NCBI RefSeq assembly: GCF_015751765.1
Contig: NZ_JADOTX010000001.1
Coordinates: 930,001 to 994,000, forward strand
DNA: 64,000 bases
Reading direction: 5' to 3'
Origin: Micromonospora ureilytica
Lineage (GTDB): Bacteria; Actinomycetota; Actinomycetes; Mycobacteriales; Micromonosporaceae
The notes under the pieces: model-generated
Databases searched by the model: none
What the model saw: only the letters and a program-made list of their open reading frames with translations
What the model was told of the DNA's origin: nothing
In this document: positions 27,501-34,620 of the stretch, in pieces
Numbering within the stretch: position 1 is the stretch's first letter
How the letters are laid out: each line of letters opens with the position of its first letter
Position numbers and translations under genes: made by a program

Positions 27501-27693
27501 CGAGGTCGGCAGTGGTCTCGAACGTGATCCAGAAGTCGGAAGCCGGAGACGTGCGGAAGCGGTCCTTCAGGCTCGACGCGATCTTGTTGGCGGGGGTGCC
27601 GGGATCCGGCTCAGCGGCAGACGCTGGTGGAGCCTGGATCATGCTCAGGCCGACCGCTGCGGCGAGCGAAGCCGCGAGGGCTTTGAGTCTCAT
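21505..27693 (-). CDS. secreted subtilisin-like (S8) protease with two malectin-like domains
   Basis: 2062-residue exported protease resembling bacillopeptidase F in its core. Signal peptide 1-27 (PPASAAE), I9-like propeptide about 50-150, S8 catalytic domain about 175-460 with Asp201 (NLDSGV), His247 (NGHGTH), Asn350 and Ser422 (SGTSMAAPH). Then come carboxypeptidase-regulatory-like beta domains, a propeller-like region, and two related malectin-like modules (roughly 1390-1540 and 1905-2060), the second ending the protein. A second D-rich MAM/beta block precedes it. No sorting signal or anchor is seen. The size is far above simple subtilisins and suggests a multidomain glycan-binding secreted enzyme. 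AAGGA precedes the ATG. The LAL regulator lies upstream. Confidence 0.9.
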   Translation of the reverse strand: MRLKALAASLAAAVGLSMIQAPPASAAEPDPGTPANKIASSLKDRFRTSPASDFWITFETTADLGPAKKLADWTARGHFVYDALTAAAKDSLASVSTDLDRAGVKYTSYPIANAVLVKGGTEKLALNVASRVQVAEIHATPQVALVDPVDEKIPTDQAARPTAPKATAEAGTSTWGLDAIHAPEAWAMGATGAGITVSNLDSGVQFDHPALIHQYRGVKPDGTIDHNYNWMATRGTCTGAPCDDNGHGTHTMGTMVGEDGTDHVGVAPDAQWIATNGCCDSTGVESLLRSGWWLLAPTDVQGNNPDPSKRPQVVNNSWGQTIEHSFDDFFQAIDEAWSAAGIFSVWSSGNTTPYAACDTVSSPGSAESAYSVGAYRPDGTLSLFSRKGEGEGGRIKPEISAPGDGVRSSYPGNSYVEMSGTSMAAPHVAGAVAALWSYDPTLIGQVDETRRLLAESAVDVDDTECGGTAEVNNKYGEGRLDLLRLLELAPREGGTLTGVVTADGAPVPAAEVTISGPFSRSIGTDKDGKFTTNLPVGDYQLSTKVFGYLTATANVTISLGQDTSVKLPLTAAARHDISGRVVDDKKRPVPNADVSVKDTPLKPVRTDANGAFTISAVPEGGYTLNVKPNACFSPTTVALTVGAQNESREIPVGLVVDKGGYSCAVSEGEYLRGTDPVTFGSGVWATVKLPFPIALYNGSHDTLGVGLRGVIAPDGSTGPGYGGAGIFPLYVETPVEFAPGGGIFTAATKVNGEDAFVVEYRNAKLWAYPTRTEYTEPVNFSATLTRSGTMIFGYGDGVGTDDPVTAGAHAVTGIQGWAGVDGIRFSDHAPVLRDGMIVTYDMPDFGYLDATVVDQNDGLPVAGAKVSFSNKNGLVETVTTNGTGVVHRQLPVGDYTMTVDAPNYTTVSYPFSLDKLYAQAKIDARLTTGVADLKADGLQALLGTDQNGVGSLTLTNNGSAPLTYNLGEAARHPELDAAGTTGRTAKGAASSIDLTAWKNGASGMKPSNVDGRTATATAAEAQAAGKVGATSGGDVITRIAIPGKIEDKEPSGVGYDGDVWVHDYNARTNTAYTVTGKPTGKVFDASWNPAYRAFDMALDTKTGDMCQMEDSPASFIHCFDRQTGKETRQIKGDWSTLQLTGLAYNPTEDVFYVGGRRNGMIGTVAGTSHDNPGALLSFCAPPLPEVMGLAYNQASDTIWYTDLTSNRPTRLLQVDPDDCSLVNAWWFPGQKAGQGGGLETDSTGGLWAVDQVADDVVLVDVEDDLLTDLPWLSLSSNGGTLAPGQSTTVKVSVSSKGAKPGVLGANIVVRSDSGRQSKSYVPVTLTTTKYQVGVNAGGAKFTDGSGFTWLADQAAGKKAWGYEGKTKVTATTAAIAGTTDDTLFQSQRTTPDKQLFYRFPDAPKGTYAIDLGFAEIENVAKGKRVFDVVVDGSLAEYAYDPAAVAGPNAADWRTAVVKHEGGPLTVELRGSKGLKAPSIAALRVTLDPRADTAEPEPEPEQPEPGPVPVAPAGRSYSMKVTDGLYRQGTQESGWHGDDLCGPLWFDSSFLQPFYDTAWDGVCVTTNGTLTFDRASTSGNNTALPSSYPIDAIYPLWDDLIVDDEAGIYFGTTEVDGLAAQVVEWRSVAFYSDRTARVSFSVTLIADGRVQIGYGDGVGGDNPLTRGSSATVGLESLDRNPASQYSFNQPVLKAGLGLEYTLPAAGTIEGTVTDANDGKPIEGAIVTLKGPAGERVITTDAKGRWKSQALVGENTVQVDTPNYATASHPVTIAKKDQAETVDTALTTGIATVAAGDLDWLLDKGQKATADVTVTNTGSAPLDVRVSEQRRTSDGGHEAADLSWLALAGAAATGTVTLAAGTSTTVTVTADNAGIEPGVLVGDVLVSSNAGKGETQLKPVRLATSAYWKGVDVGGSGYVDADGFFWAPDQALGSRQWGYVGGKAHVTKANIAGTEDDALFRTQRTGKTFSYVFKNAPAGTYRIALDFAEIEKVKAGKRTFDVLVGGKVVLYDHDVQAKVGALTADVNTVTVEHAGGDLKVELRRDNGESDPILNALKVQQDPRL

Positions 27694-27940
27694 GAGAATC
27701 CTTCGACCTACAGGGGTTGGTAGGGGTCGTGGTTCTTGTGGTCGTCGCCACCGTCAACGTCATGGGCGTCGGGGGCGCTGACGCGCGGCTCACGGGGCAG
27801 CTCGGGTGGTGGCGGGCGCTCGATGGCGGCGTCATCACCCGCGACTTCTCGCTCAGGCATGCATTGCCCAACGGCTATGAATCATGGAGTCATGCTCGGC
27901 GGGACGAGTGACAGTCGCTATCCAGCGGATACGTCAATCT
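27694..27940. other. upstream region of the S8 protease gene
   Basis: 247 nt between the protease and the LuxR-type regulator, both on the minus strand. It should hold the protease promoter, but no clear -35/-10 pair or operator is visible by eye. No gene is recognised. Confidence 0.35.
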
Positions 27941-30895
27941 TCACGACGCGTCGTGCAGGGAGTCCTCTTCGGCGAACACTCCGGCCTCCACTGCCTTGAC
28001 CGCGAGCGCGGTCCGGGAGCTCACCTTCAACTTGCGCATCGCGGCACGCAACTGCTGATCCACTGTGGCCGGCGACTTGGCCAGGATCCGGCTGATCTCC
28101 CGGTTCGTCTTGCCGGCGACAACCAGTTGGACCACGTCGAGCTCGCGAGGTGAGAGCTGGTCGCCGTACCCGCGTCGGCCGCCGCGCCACAGTCGCGGAA
28201 CCTCGGCGCCGTGTTCGCGAAGCCGATGTGCGACGCGGTCCGCATCGCCACGGGCTCCAAGCCTGAACAGCTGCTCGTACTGTGCCGCCAGCAGCTCTCG
28301 GCCCCGTTCGATCTGGCCCTGCGCGATGAGCGCCTCGGCTTGATGCTCGCGGGCGAGCATGGCGTCGTAGGGGCGCGGCAACGCGCTCCAGGCGCGCGCC
28401 GCCCGATCGTATGCCGTCGCCGCGCGGGCGTGGTCTCCGGCTGCGGCGAGCAGCAGGGCACGGCACACGGTGAGCGCGGCGCGAGGCGCAGGCGCCGTAC
28501 GGCCACGCAGTCCTCTGGCGAACTGGTCGCCCAGGCGTGTCGCGGTCAACAGATCGCCCGCGGCGAGGTGCGCCTCGATCCGGGCGGGGACGAGGTCCGT
28601 CGCCCAGATCCAGATGCCTTTTCTCCGGACGGTGTCCATCGGCTCGTTAGTGATCTGCAGCGCCCGGCCGCTGTTTCCGTCCGTCAGCCACAGTCGGGCC
28701 AGCGCAGCGGCTGCCTCCATCGTGTCGTCGGCCGCGCCGAGACGGGCAGACTCCTCGAGGACCAGCCGGAACTGTTCCTCCGCGGCGCGCCGCCGTCCGG
28801 CTGCGGCTGCCAGCCGGGCAGCGAGGCGAATGCTGCCGAGGTAGTGCGCCGGCCGGTCCCGGTCGGCATCGGCGAGTGCCGCGCTCCGCTCCGCGAGACC
28901 CTCCCACCGGCCGGTGAGCCATGCCAGGTTGGCCTGTTCGAGTCGCACGTTGTGGTGCAACCGGGACGCCTGCTCGGCCTCGGCGAGGCGCATGGCCACG
29001 GCGAGGTGTTCCTCCGCGTCGGCGTACCGACCCCAGATCAGTGCGCCGGTCCCGACGTTTGCGTGGATGCGGGCCACGTCGAGACGCTCTGCCGCGGTCG
29101 CGCCGTCGATGGGCAGGTCGGCGACGACGTCCCAGGCCTCCTCTTCGCCGAGCATGAGCAACGCCGCGGCTCGGTTGCCGGCCAGGTTCAGCCGCTCCGC
29201 GGGAGATTCGAATTCGGCGGTGAGTTCGGCGGCGCGATCCAGCCAACGCCGATGGGTCGACGCCGGCCACGGTCCCGCATAGGCCCAGCCAAGGTAGGTC
29301 ATTGCCCGAGCCGCCTCGACCGGGTCATGGTCGAGGCTGGCAACCGCCTGCTCCAGCTCGGTGAGTGCTGCCTGCGCCTCACCACCGGTGATCAGGAGTC
29401 GACCCAGGGGATTGCGGATATCGGCCTGCTGGCGGGCGGAGAGACCGGGGGTCTCCAGCACCGAGCGCAGGGTACGGATCACGCGGTGGTAGACCTCGTC
29501 GACCTGTTCACGACGGCCCAGTGCGGCAACTCCGGCGATCCGCGCGACCCGTGCCCGATCCACCGGCGCCAGCACGGCCCACGTCAACAGATCGACAAGC
29601 AGATCGACGGCCTTGGTGTGGTCGCCCGAGGCCATGGCCAGCTCGGCACTCTGCTCGGCGTACCGCGCCCAGGACTGCGTTTCGCCCGCCTCACGGAAGT
29701 GGTGGGCAAGGCGTGCCACGGGCGGCGGTTGGATGGGCTCCAAGGCCCGGCCGGCCAACAGGTGGAAGTGTCTGCGGTCGGTCAACGGGATCGCTTCGTA
29801 GACGGCCGTGGCGGCCAGCACATGTCGGAATCGCCACCGGCTGCGGTCGTCTCCGTCCAGGACACCGGCGGCGGCTGCCTCCGCGACAGCGCCTCGGCAC
29901 GCGGCTGGTGACAGACCGGCGGCCATCGCGATCGTGGCCACCGATGACGGCTCAGCCAACGTAGCCGCGGCTCGTAACACCTGCTGCGCCGTCGGCGAAA
30001 GACGGCCCACCCGCTCCCGGGTGGAGTCACGCACCGTTGGCGGTACCTGTAGTTCGCGCAGTTTCAGCCGGACCCACTGCCCGTCGCGGAAGACGAGGTC
30101 GGCACGGTCGCACAGGAGGCGTACCGACTCCTCCACGGCCAGCGGAACCCCACCGGTCCGCTCGTGCATGAACGTCGTGAACTCCTGTGATATCGGGTTG
30201 CCGTCCAGCATCGAGGACACCAGCGCTGCCGTGTCGTCGGGTCGCATGGGCGCCAGCGCGATCCTCAGCTGGGTCACTCCAGCAGGCAACCGGGACGTCA
30301 GCCGCAGCAACAGCGATCCGTCGTCGACCTCCTCCGGCCGATAGGAGATCACGAGGCTGGGCCCGTGCGACTGCTGTCGGGAGGTGACGAACAGCAGGAA
30401 CTCCAAGGTCACCTCGTCGGCCCAGTGAGCGTCCTCGAGCACGAGAACGTCGACACGCAGAGCCCGCAGCAGCTCGTCCAGGGCGCGGAACAGGCGATGC
30501 CGTGCCGCCTTCGCATCGTCCAGGGGCGGCAGTGCGGGCGGCAGGTCCGAGGTCCATTCCGGGAACAGGGGCCGTAACGCGCCCGCAAGCTCGGTGAGCT
30601 GCAATCGCGACACCGGACGGTCGATCCCACGGAAGGCGTCGACGATCGGCCCCAACGTCAGCGACTCGCGAAGCGGTGGGCACACGGACACCAGGGCAGT
30701 GCGCTGGTCCGGCGCGGCCAGCCACTCTCGCAGCAGTCGGCTCTTCCCGATCCCCGCTTCGCCCTCTATCAGCACGATCGCCGGTGGCCGGGCCAAGGCG
30801 CCCCGAAGCGCCGCCATCTCCCGATCACGGCCAACGAAGTGCGGCGTAGAAACGGTCGGTGAAGTCCCGTCGTCCTCGGGTGAGGGGTCGAGCAT
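27941..30895 (-). CDS. LAL-type LuxR regulator with AAA ATPase domain
   Basis: About 984-residue large ATP-binding LuxR regulator. N-terminal AAA/NACHT-like ATPase with Walker A GEAGIGKS (45-52) and the Walker B-like region VLVLEDAHWADEV, a long TPR-like helical middle (about 350-880), and a C-terminal LuxR HTH (LSPRELDVVQLVVAGKTNRE, then ATVDQQLRAAMRKLKV). Start placed at ATG 30895; an upstream in-frame codon at 30952 would add 19 residues. LAL regulators control secondary metabolism or catabolism. The nearest candidate targets are the S8 protease downstream or the ABC module across the divergent intergenic region. Confidence 0.85.
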   Translation of the reverse strand: MLDPSPEDDGTSPTVSTPHFVGRDREMAALRGALARPPAIVLIEGEAGIGKSRLLREWLAAPDQRTALVSVCPPLRESLTLGPIVDAFRGIDRPVSRLQLTELAGALRPLFPEWTSDLPPALPPLDDAKAARHRLFRALDELLRALRVDVLVLEDAHWADEVTLEFLLFVTSRQQSHGPSLVISYRPEEVDDGSLLLRLTSRLPAGVTQLRIALAPMRPDDTAALVSSMLDGNPISQEFTTFMHERTGGVPLAVEESVRLLCDRADLVFRDGQWVRLKLRELQVPPTVRDSTRERVGRLSPTAQQVLRAAATLAEPSSVATIAMAAGLSPAACRGAVAEAAAAGVLDGDDRSRWRFRHVLAATAVYEAIPLTDRRHFHLLAGRALEPIQPPPVARLAHHFREAGETQSWARYAEQSAELAMASGDHTKAVDLLVDLLTWAVLAPVDRARVARIAGVAALGRREQVDEVYHRVIRTLRSVLETPGLSARQQADIRNPLGRLLITGGEAQAALTELEQAVASLDHDPVEAARAMTYLGWAYAGPWPASTHRRWLDRAAELTAEFESPAERLNLAGNRAAALLMLGEEEAWDVVADLPIDGATAAERLDVARIHANVGTGALIWGRYADAEEHLAVAMRLAEAEQASRLHHNVRLEQANLAWLTGRWEGLAERSAALADADRDRPAHYLGSIRLAARLAAAAGRRRAAEEQFRLVLEESARLGAADDTMEAAAALARLWLTDGNSGRALQITNEPMDTVRRKGIWIWATDLVPARIEAHLAAGDLLTATRLGDQFARGLRGRTAPAPRAALTVCRALLLAAAGDHARAATAYDRAARAWSALPRPYDAMLAREHQAEALIAQGQIERGRELLAAQYEQLFRLGARGDADRVAHRLREHGAEVPRLWRGGRRGYGDQLSPRELDVVQLVVAGKTNREISRILAKSPATVDQQLRAAMRKLKVSSRTALAVKAVEAGVFAEEDSLHDAS

Positions 30896-30991
30896 GCGTG
30901 ATGATCTCGCTTTTCGCTGCTCGGGCACAAGTGCCAGCGCGGCGGGTATCAAGGGTTGTTTGCAGATCTCCTGGCCGAAGAGGTCGCCACT

Positions 30992-31007
30992 TGGTACCTG
31001 GGTACCA
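30992..31007. promoter_or_regulatory. candidate operator, TGGTACC-tg-GGTACCA
   Basis: Perfect 7-2-7 inverted repeat between the LAL gene and the ABC/two-component operon. A third GGTACC half site lies at 31033-31038, 32 bp (three helical turns) past the second half site. Probably bound by the response regulator or the LAL protein. Confidence 0.45.
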
Positions 31008-31074
31008 CCGGCAGTCCGGAAGTGTCGACTGCGGTACCACGATCCCGGCGCTGCCCGAAATTAGCGTCGTGGGC

Positions 31075-31971
31075 ATGATTCAAGTACGCGAAGTTACCAA
31101 GCGATACGGTGCGAAAACGGTCGTCGACCGTCTGTCGTTCACCGCGAAGCCCGGACAGGTCACCGGCTTCCTCGGCCCCAACGGCGCCGGCAAGTCGACG
31201 ACCATGCGGATGATCGTCGGCCTCGACGCGCCAACCTCGGGCGACGTGCTGGTCAACGGCAAGCCGTACGCGTCGTCGAAGGCGCCACTGCGCGAGATCG
31301 GCGTGCTGCTCGAGGCCAAGGCCGCGCACCCCGGCCGGACGGCGGTCAGCCACCTACTGACCCTGGCCCGTACGCATGGCATCCCGCGTTCGCGCGTCGA
31401 TGAGGTGCTCGGCCTGGCCGGCCTCTCGGCCGTCGCCCACAAGCGGGTCGGCGCGTTCTCTCTCGGCATGGGCCAACGGCTCGGCATCGCCGCCGCGCTG
31501 CTCGGTGACCCGGCCGTGGTGATGCTCGACGAGCCGGTCAACGGCCTCGACCCCGAGGGGGTCCTCTGGGTGCGCAAGCTGCTCACCGGCCTGGCCGCCG
31601 AGGGCCGCACCGTGATGTTGTCCTCGCACCTGATGAGCGAGGTCTCGCTGATCGCGGACCACCTGGTCATCGTGGGCCGGGGCAGGCTGCTGGCCGATAC
31701 CACCGTGGCCGACTTCGTGACCGCCGAGGGCGTCCGGGTCGTCACTCCCGCCCCCGACGCGCTGCGCACGACGATTGCCGGCCCGGGTATCACGGTCACC
31801 TCGACCGGTGCCGAGGAACTGCTCGTCGCCGGCACCTCCGCCCGCGTGATCGGGCTGGCCGCGGCCGCTCGCGGCATTCCACTGTTCGAGCTCACCCCGC
31901 AGAACGCCTCGCTCGAAGAGGCGTTCATGGACCTGACCCGCGACGCTGTCGAATACGAGGCCTCCCGATGA
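31075..31971 (+). CDS. ABC exporter ATP-binding protein
   Basis: 298-residue ATPase of the CcmA/BcrA-like group: Walker A GPNGAGKST, signature FSLGMGQR, Walker B VVMLDEPVNGLDPEG, followed by a C-terminal regulatory region of about 90 residues. The ATG at 31075 was chosen because the fold begins at MIQVREVTKRYG; TAGCGT at 31062-31067 may be a -10 close to the start, so the transcript leader may be very short. It overlaps the permease gene by 4 nt. It likely exports or extrudes an antimicrobial or lipid together with the permease, under the linked two-component system. Confidence 0.9.
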   Translation: MIQVREVTKRYGAKTVVDRLSFTAKPGQVTGFLGPNGAGKSTTMRMIVGLDAPTSGDVLVNGKPYASSKAPLREIGVLLEAKAAHPGRTAVSHLLTLARTHGIPRSRVDEVLGLAGLSAVAHKRVGAFSLGMGQRLGIAAALLGDPAVVMLDEPVNGLDPEGVLWVRKLLTGLAAEGRTVMLSSHLMSEVSLIADHLVIVGRGRLLADTTVADFVTAEGVRVVTPAPDALRTTIAGPGITVTSTGAEELLVAGTSARVIGLAAAARGIPLFELTPQNASLEEAFMDLTRDAVEYEASR

Positions 31972-32717
31972 AGATCACCGCTGGTGGCGTCGTTGCCGCC
32001 GAATGGACCAAGTTCTCCTCGCTGCGCTCCACCTGGATCACGACCGGCATCTCCGTCTTCCTCCTGGTCGCCTTCGGCATGATCGCCTCGGCCTCCTTCT
32101 CGGGTGAGGGCCTGACCTCGGTCGATCTGGCCCTGTCCGGCAGCGTCCTGGCCGCCCTGTCCGTGGGCGTGCTCGGCGCGCTGTTGGGTGCCGGCGAATA
32201 CACCACAGGCATGATCCGGGCGACTCTCGCCGCGGTGCCGCGCCGGTTGCCGGTGCTGTGGTCGAAGAGCCTTGTGGCGGGGTCGGCCGCCTTCGTCACG
32301 ATGACCGCCGGCGCGTTCGCCGCTTTCGCGGCGGGGTCGGCCGTGCTCAACGACAAGCTCGGTGCTGTGGGCCTCGGCGACGACGGTGTGTTGCGGGCCC
32401 TGCTCGGCGCCGGCCTCTATCTCGGTCTGGTAGCGGTGCTCGGCGTCGCACTCGGCATCCTCGTCCGCTCCAGCGCCGGCGCCATCGCGATCCTGGCCGC
32501 CCTGCTGCTGATCGTGCCCGGTCTGGCCGCGCTGCTGCCGGAGTCGATCTCCGAGGCCATCACCCCGTACCTGCCCAGCAACGCCGGCGGCGCCGTGATG
32601 ATGCTGACTCCGGCGGACGGCGCCCTGGCGCCATGGGCCGGCCTCGCGGTCTTCGCCGGGTACGTGATCGCGACGCTCGCCGCGGCGGCGTACCGGCTCA
32701 AGACGAGCGACGCGTAG
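31968..32717 (+). CDS. ABC exporter permease
   Basis: 249-residue ABC-2-type permease with six predicted hydrophobic helices (for example ITTGISVFLLVAFGMIASA near 25-43, and the last at about 225-243). ATGA overlap with the upstream ATPase shows translational coupling. Pairs with the ATPase as the membrane part of the exporter. No family-specific motif allows naming the substrate. Confidence 0.85.
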   Translation: MKITAGGVVAAEWTKFSSLRSTWITTGISVFLLVAFGMIASASFSGEGLTSVDLALSGSVLAALSVGVLGALLGAGEYTTGMIRATLAAVPRRLPVLWSKSLVAGSAAFVTMTAGAFAAFAAGSAVLNDKLGAVGLGDDGVLRALLGAGLYLGLVAVLGVALGILVRSSAGAIAILAALLLIVPGLAALLPESISEAITPYLPSNAGGAVMMLTPADGALAPWAGLAVFAGYVIATLAAAAYRLKTSDA

Positions 32718-32740
32718 GCGCGTAAGGGGAGAATCGGCTG

Positions 32741-33895
32741 ATGAGCACGCAGGGGTGGTTGGTGGACCGGCAGGCGCGGTTGCGTGCCTTCGACCGGCGC
32801 CACCCGTGGGTCATGGACACCCTGGTGGCCGTTCCGATCGTGCTCTTCAGCATCCCCAACATCATCGAGAAGCCACTGTCGGCGACCATCGCGACCCTGG
32901 CCCTGCTACCGCCGCTCTACTGGCGGCGGCGGTACCCGTTCCTTGCGTTCCTGGTCACCGCGACCATCGAGTTGATCGAGGGACTGCTGGACGTCGGCGT
33001 CGGCGCCGGGGTGATCCTGCTCGTGATGCTGTTCGGGGTGGCCTCCCGAGGTTCGTGGCGGGCGCTGGCCTGGTCCGCCGGGATCACCATCGCGCTGCTT
33101 GTTGCCGAGATCTACGTGCTCAACCCGGTGATCGAGAATCGCATCATCACGCTGTTTCTGGTGATCGGCACGTCGGGGGCCGCAGTCGCGTCCGGCGTCG
33201 CGGTGCGCACCCGCCGGGCGTACCTCATCGCCCTCGAGGACCGCGCCGCCCGCCTGGAAGTCGAGCGGGATCAGCGGGCTCGCCTCGCCGTCGCCGAGGA
33301 GCGAGCCCGGGTGGCCCGCGAAATGCACGACATCGTCGGCCATCACGTCTCGGTGATCGTGGGCCTGGCCGACGGCGGCGCCGCGCTTGCGACCTCGCGG
33401 GCCGAGCAGACCGCCGAACCGCTGCGGTTGATCGGTGACACCGGCCGGCAGGCGCTGTCCGAGCTGCGCCGGGTGCTGGGCGTGCTGCGCGAGGAGGCCA
33501 CCGATCCGCAGCTGAGCCCCCAGCCCGGCATCGACGATCTCGACCGGCTGCTGCCGAGCGTACGGGCGGCCGGGCTGCCGGTCACCTACTCCACCTCGGG
33601 CGAGCTGCACACCCTCGGCAAGGGCGTGCAGCTCGCGGTCTACCGCATCGTTCAGGAAGCGCTCACCAACACCCTCAAACACGCGGGAGGCGGCGCGGCC
33701 GCGGACGTCACTCTCGCTGTCGCCGAAGGTGTGGTACGGGTACAGGTACGCGACAACGGCCTCGGCGGACCGGCGGCCCCGAGCCACGGCCTGCTCGGTA
33801 TGCAGGAACGCGCTTCCATGTACGGCGGGGTGGCGACCGCCGGCCCGGCCGAGCGGGGCTGGCTCGTCGACGTCATCCTCAAGGAGCCCTCATGA
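32741..33895 (+). CDS. NarL-family sensor histidine kinase
   Basis: 384-residue membrane sensor kinase of the HisKA_3 type. About five transmembrane segments occupy 20-160 with no large extracellular loop. The phospho-acceptor is His in REMHDIVGHHVSV (near 195), and the HATPase N and G1 boxes appear as ALTNTLKHA and VQVRDNGLGG. GGGGAG precedes the ATG. It overlaps its response regulator gene by 4 nt. Such intramembrane-sensing kinases usually respond to membrane or cell-wall stress. Confidence 0.9.
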   Translation: MSTQGWLVDRQARLRAFDRRHPWVMDTLVAVPIVLFSIPNIIEKPLSATIATLALLPPLYWRRRYPFLAFLVTATIELIEGLLDVGVGAGVILLVMLFGVASRGSWRALAWSAGITIALLVAEIYVLNPVIENRIITLFLVIGTSGAAVASGVAVRTRRAYLIALEDRAARLEVERDQRARLAVAEERARVAREMHDIVGHHVSVIVGLADGGAALATSRAEQTAEPLRLIGDTGRQALSELRRVLGVLREEATDPQLSPQPGIDDLDRLLPSVRAAGLPVTYSTSGELHTLGKGVQLAVYRIVQEALTNTLKHAGGGAAADVTLAVAEGVVRVQVRDNGLGGPAAPSHGLLGMQERASMYGGVATAGPAERGWLVDVILKEPS

Positions 33896-34548
33896 CCACC
33901 GTGCTGCTCGTGGACGACCAGCAGTTGCAACGCATGGGTTTCAAGATGCTGCTCGATGGCACCCCCGAGATGACAGTGGTTGGTGAAGCCTCGGGCGGCG
34001 CTGAGGCGGTGCGGATGGTGGAACAGACCCGCCCCGACGTGGTGTTGATGGACGTGCGCATGCCCGGCATGGACGGCATAGAGGCCACCCGCCGGATCAC
34101 CGCGGCCGGCTCGCGCAGCCGCGTACTCATGCTGACCACCTTCGATCTGGACGAATACGTCTACGCCGGACTGCGAGCCGGAGCGAGCGGCTTCCTGCTC
34201 AAAGACGCCCGGCCCGAGGAGTTGATCGCCGGCATCCGCGCCGTCGCGAGCGGAGACTCGGTGGTGGCCCCCAGCCTGACCCGCAACCTGATGAACGCCT
34301 ACCTGCAACATCCGACGCCGACCACACATGCCGATCCCCGCCTGAGCGTCCTGAGCGAGCGGGAGCGAGAGGTTCTCGAAGCAATCGGCCAGGGAGCCAC
34401 CAACACCGAGATCGCCGAGCGCTTCACCCTCACCGAATCCACAGTGAAGAAGCATGTCGGGCGTGTCCTCGCCAAGATCGGAGCGCGAGACCGAATCCAG
34501 GCCGTGATCTTCGCGTACGACAACGGCCTGGTCCAACCACGGGCCTGA
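33892..34548 (+). CDS. NarL/LuxR-type response regulator
   Basis: 218-residue response regulator. Receiver with Asp in VVLMDVRMPGMDG (Asp49 area) and the acidic pair VDDQQ at 8-12; Lys in FLLKDARPEE; LuxR HTH LSEREREVLEAIGQGATNTE through STVKKHVGRVLAKIG. Partner of the kinase immediately upstream. Probable targets are its own operon, with the palindrome at 30992 as a candidate site. Confidence 0.92.
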   Translation: MTTVLLVDDQQLQRMGFKMLLDGTPEMTVVGEASGGAEAVRMVEQTRPDVVLMDVRMPGMDGIEATRRITAAGSRSRVLMLTTFDLDEYVYAGLRAGASGFLLKDARPEELIAGIRAVASGDSVVAPSLTRNLMNAYLQHPTPTTHADPRLSVLSEREREVLEAIGQGATNTEIAERFTLTESTVKKHVGRVLAKIGARDRIQAVIFAYDNGLVQPRA

Positions 34549-34620
34549 GCACCCACTGTCACAGCTCGGCGTCAGGTCGGATCCGGCTCCTTCCCACCGG
34601 CGCCTGCCCGCGCCGCTTGC

